From Treponema sp. (GTDB lineage Bacteria; Spirochaetota; Spirochaetia; Treponematales; Breznakiellaceae), in the NCBI GenBank assembly GCA_031255875.1, contig JAIRRR010000270.1, positions 1 through 5,754 on the forward strand: a stretch of 5,754 nt of DNA, read 5' to 3'. The position numbers and the translations under genes were made by a program. Under the pieces are notes generated by a model. It saw only the letters and a program-made list of their open reading frames with translations. It was not told where the DNA came from and ran no database searches. Shown here piece after piece: positions 4,718 to 5,754 of this stretch. Each line of letters begins with the position of its first letter. The stretch's first letter is position 1.

Positions 4718-5754
4718 GTGTCGCAGGAAAATCAATACCTCCTTGAAATGAAGGGCGTCTCCAAATCCTTCCCGGGCGTCCGGGCCCTTAACGCGGTGAA
4801 CCTGAAAGTGCGGTCCGGAAAAGTGCACGTCATCTGCGGGGAAAACGGCGCGGGGAAATCCACCCTGATGAAGGTACTCAACGGTACGTATGCCGCCGAC
4901 GGCGGCGAGGTCGTCTATCGCGGAAAAAACTTCAAGCCCAAGGATATCCAGGACGCGATGCGGATGGGCATCGTCATGATTTACCAGGAGCTAAACCCGG
5001 TCCTGGGCATGACGGTGGGGGAGAATATCTGGCTGGGCCGGGAACCCAAAAACGGGCTTTTTGTCGATTTCAAAAGGATGTACTCCGACACGGCTTCCCT
5101 GCTTGAAAGCCTTAGCATCCCGTATAACCCCAGGCAGACGATGCGGAGCCTCAGTATCGCGGGCCATCAGCTCATCGAAATCGCGAAAGCCATAAGCCGC
5201 GACACCCGGGTCATTATCATGGACGAGCCGACGTCGGCGATCACCGACGCGGAGGTCGCGGTGCTTTTCAGGCAGATCGAACTGCTGACGGCGAAGGGCG
5301 TCGTTATCCTTTATATAACCCACAAGATGGACGAGATTTTCCGCATTGCCGACGATATTACAGTGCTGCGGGACGGGGCCCTGGTAGAAACAGGCCCAAA
5401 AGAAAATTTTACGCCGGAAAAAGTGGTCGCCCTGATGGTGGGCCGGGAAATCAAAACCATTTTTCCAAAAAGCGAAGCGTCTTGCGCGGGCAGTGTGGTA
5501 ATGGAAGTGCGCGGTCTTACCCAGGGGCCGGCCCAGGGCGGGCGCTTTCGTGACATAAGTTTCGAGCTCCGCGCCGGGGAAATTCTCGGATTTGCCGGGC
5601 TTGTAGGCGCCGGGCGCACGGAGCTTATGCGGGCGATTTTCGGCCTTGATCCGTACACGGGCGGCGCCATAACAATTGACGGCAAACCCGAGCGCATTAG
5701 AAACCCGTCCCGGGCCATAGGCCTTGGCATTGCGATGGTGTCCGAGGACCGGAA
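4718..5754 (+). CDS. Sugar-type ABC importer ATP-binding protein (RbsA/MglA class), 3'-truncated by the window
   Basis: The first 345 residues of a double-domain ATPase that would sit at the inner face of the membrane and drive uptake of a monosaccharide or similar solute. Domain 1 is complete: Walker A GENGAGKST (41-49), Q-loop YQELNP (Q90), signature LSIAGHQLIEIAKA (145-158), Walker B VIIMDEPTS (165-173) and the switch histidine in YITHKMDEIF (H202). Domain 2 begins around 262 with the degenerate Walker A GLVGAGRTE (294-302, R in place of the nucleotide-binding K) and reaches the VSEDR motif (341-345), both typical of the class, which is usually about 500 residues. GTG 4718 is the start, chosen by its Shine-Dalgarno and the N-terminal text SQENQYLLEMKGVSKSFPGV. 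No substrate-binding protein lies upstream, so it and the permease would be expected beyond the right edge or elsewhere. The solute cannot be named. Confidence 0.93.
   Translation, partial: MSQENQYLLEMKGVSKSFPGVRALNAVNLKVRSGKVHVICGENGAGKSTLMKVLNGTYAADGGEVVYRGKNFKPKDIQDAMRMGIVMIYQELNPVLGMTVGENIWLGREPKNGLFVDFKRMYSDTASLLESLSIPYNPRQTMRSLSIAGHQLIEIAKAISRDTRVIIMDEPTSAITDAEVAVLFRQIELLTAKGVVILYITHKMDEIFRIADDITVLRDGALVETGPKENFTPEKVVALMVGREIKTIFPKSEASCAGSVVMEVRGLTQGPAQGGRFRDISFELRAGEILGFAGLVGAGRTELMRAIFGLDPYTGGAITIDGKPERIRNPSRAIGLGIAMVSEDR

Noticed and set aside
4562..4828. Minus-strand 88-codon frame across the divergent spacer
   Set aside because: It overlaps the ABC ATPase start and the AT-rich regulatory region. 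It has no domain, and its composition is uneven, as expected for chance.
4991..5730. Minus-strand open frames opposite the ABC ATPase
   Set aside because: They are mirror frames of a gene with complete Walker A, signature and Walker B motifs, and they show no family features.

Overview
The window looks like a piece of a GC-rich bacterial chromosome. A spirochaete, possibly a GC-rich Treponema-like lineage, is the best guess. The main clue is the small PUR-alpha-like protein at 1357-1800, whose N-terminal motif pattern resembles the Borrelia Bpur protein. PUR-domain proteins also occur in Bacteroidetes, so the assignment is an inference and not a proof. I see no insertion sequence, phage gene, CRISPR array, tRNA or rRNA.

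Layout. (1) A plus-strand pair at the left edge: the C-terminal three quarters or so of a phosphoglucomutase/phosphomannomutase-family enzyme, cut by the window, then 29 nt later a PUR-domain nucleic-acid-binding protein. (2) A minus-strand block from 4549 down to 1810: an AraC-family regulator, a MIF-like tautomerase, a PRPP-binding phosphoribosyltransferase and RNase HII (rnhB). It runs convergently into the PUR gene, with only 9 bp between the two stop codons. (3) A plus-strand gene starting with GTG at 4718 and leaving the right edge: the ATPase of a sugar-type ABC importer (RbsA/MglA class), divergent from the AraC-type gene across an AT-rich 168-bp region, the longest gene-free stretch here.

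How the parts may work together. The divergent AraC-type regulator and ABC importer ATPase form a classic local regulator/transport pair, so the regulator probably controls the importer. A perfect 17-bp inverted repeat between them overlaps a candidate extended -10 of the regulator gene, which suggests autoregulation. The tautomerase has its own candidate promoter (TTGACA, 17-bp spacer, TACGCT) starting inside the regulator's stop region. The phosphoribosyltransferase and RNase HII follow it closely; RNase HII starts 1 nt after the phosphoribosyltransferase stop. The phosphoribosyltransferase may also have an internal extended -10 only 6 nt before its ATG and no Shine-Dalgarno sequence, the arrangement expected for a leaderless transcript.

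Most of the window is ordinary housekeeping and transport content. I do not see a convincing new multi-gene system. The points most worth a second look are the possible leaderless promoter, the operator-like palindrome, the bacterial MIF homologue and the PUR protein with its long basic tail.
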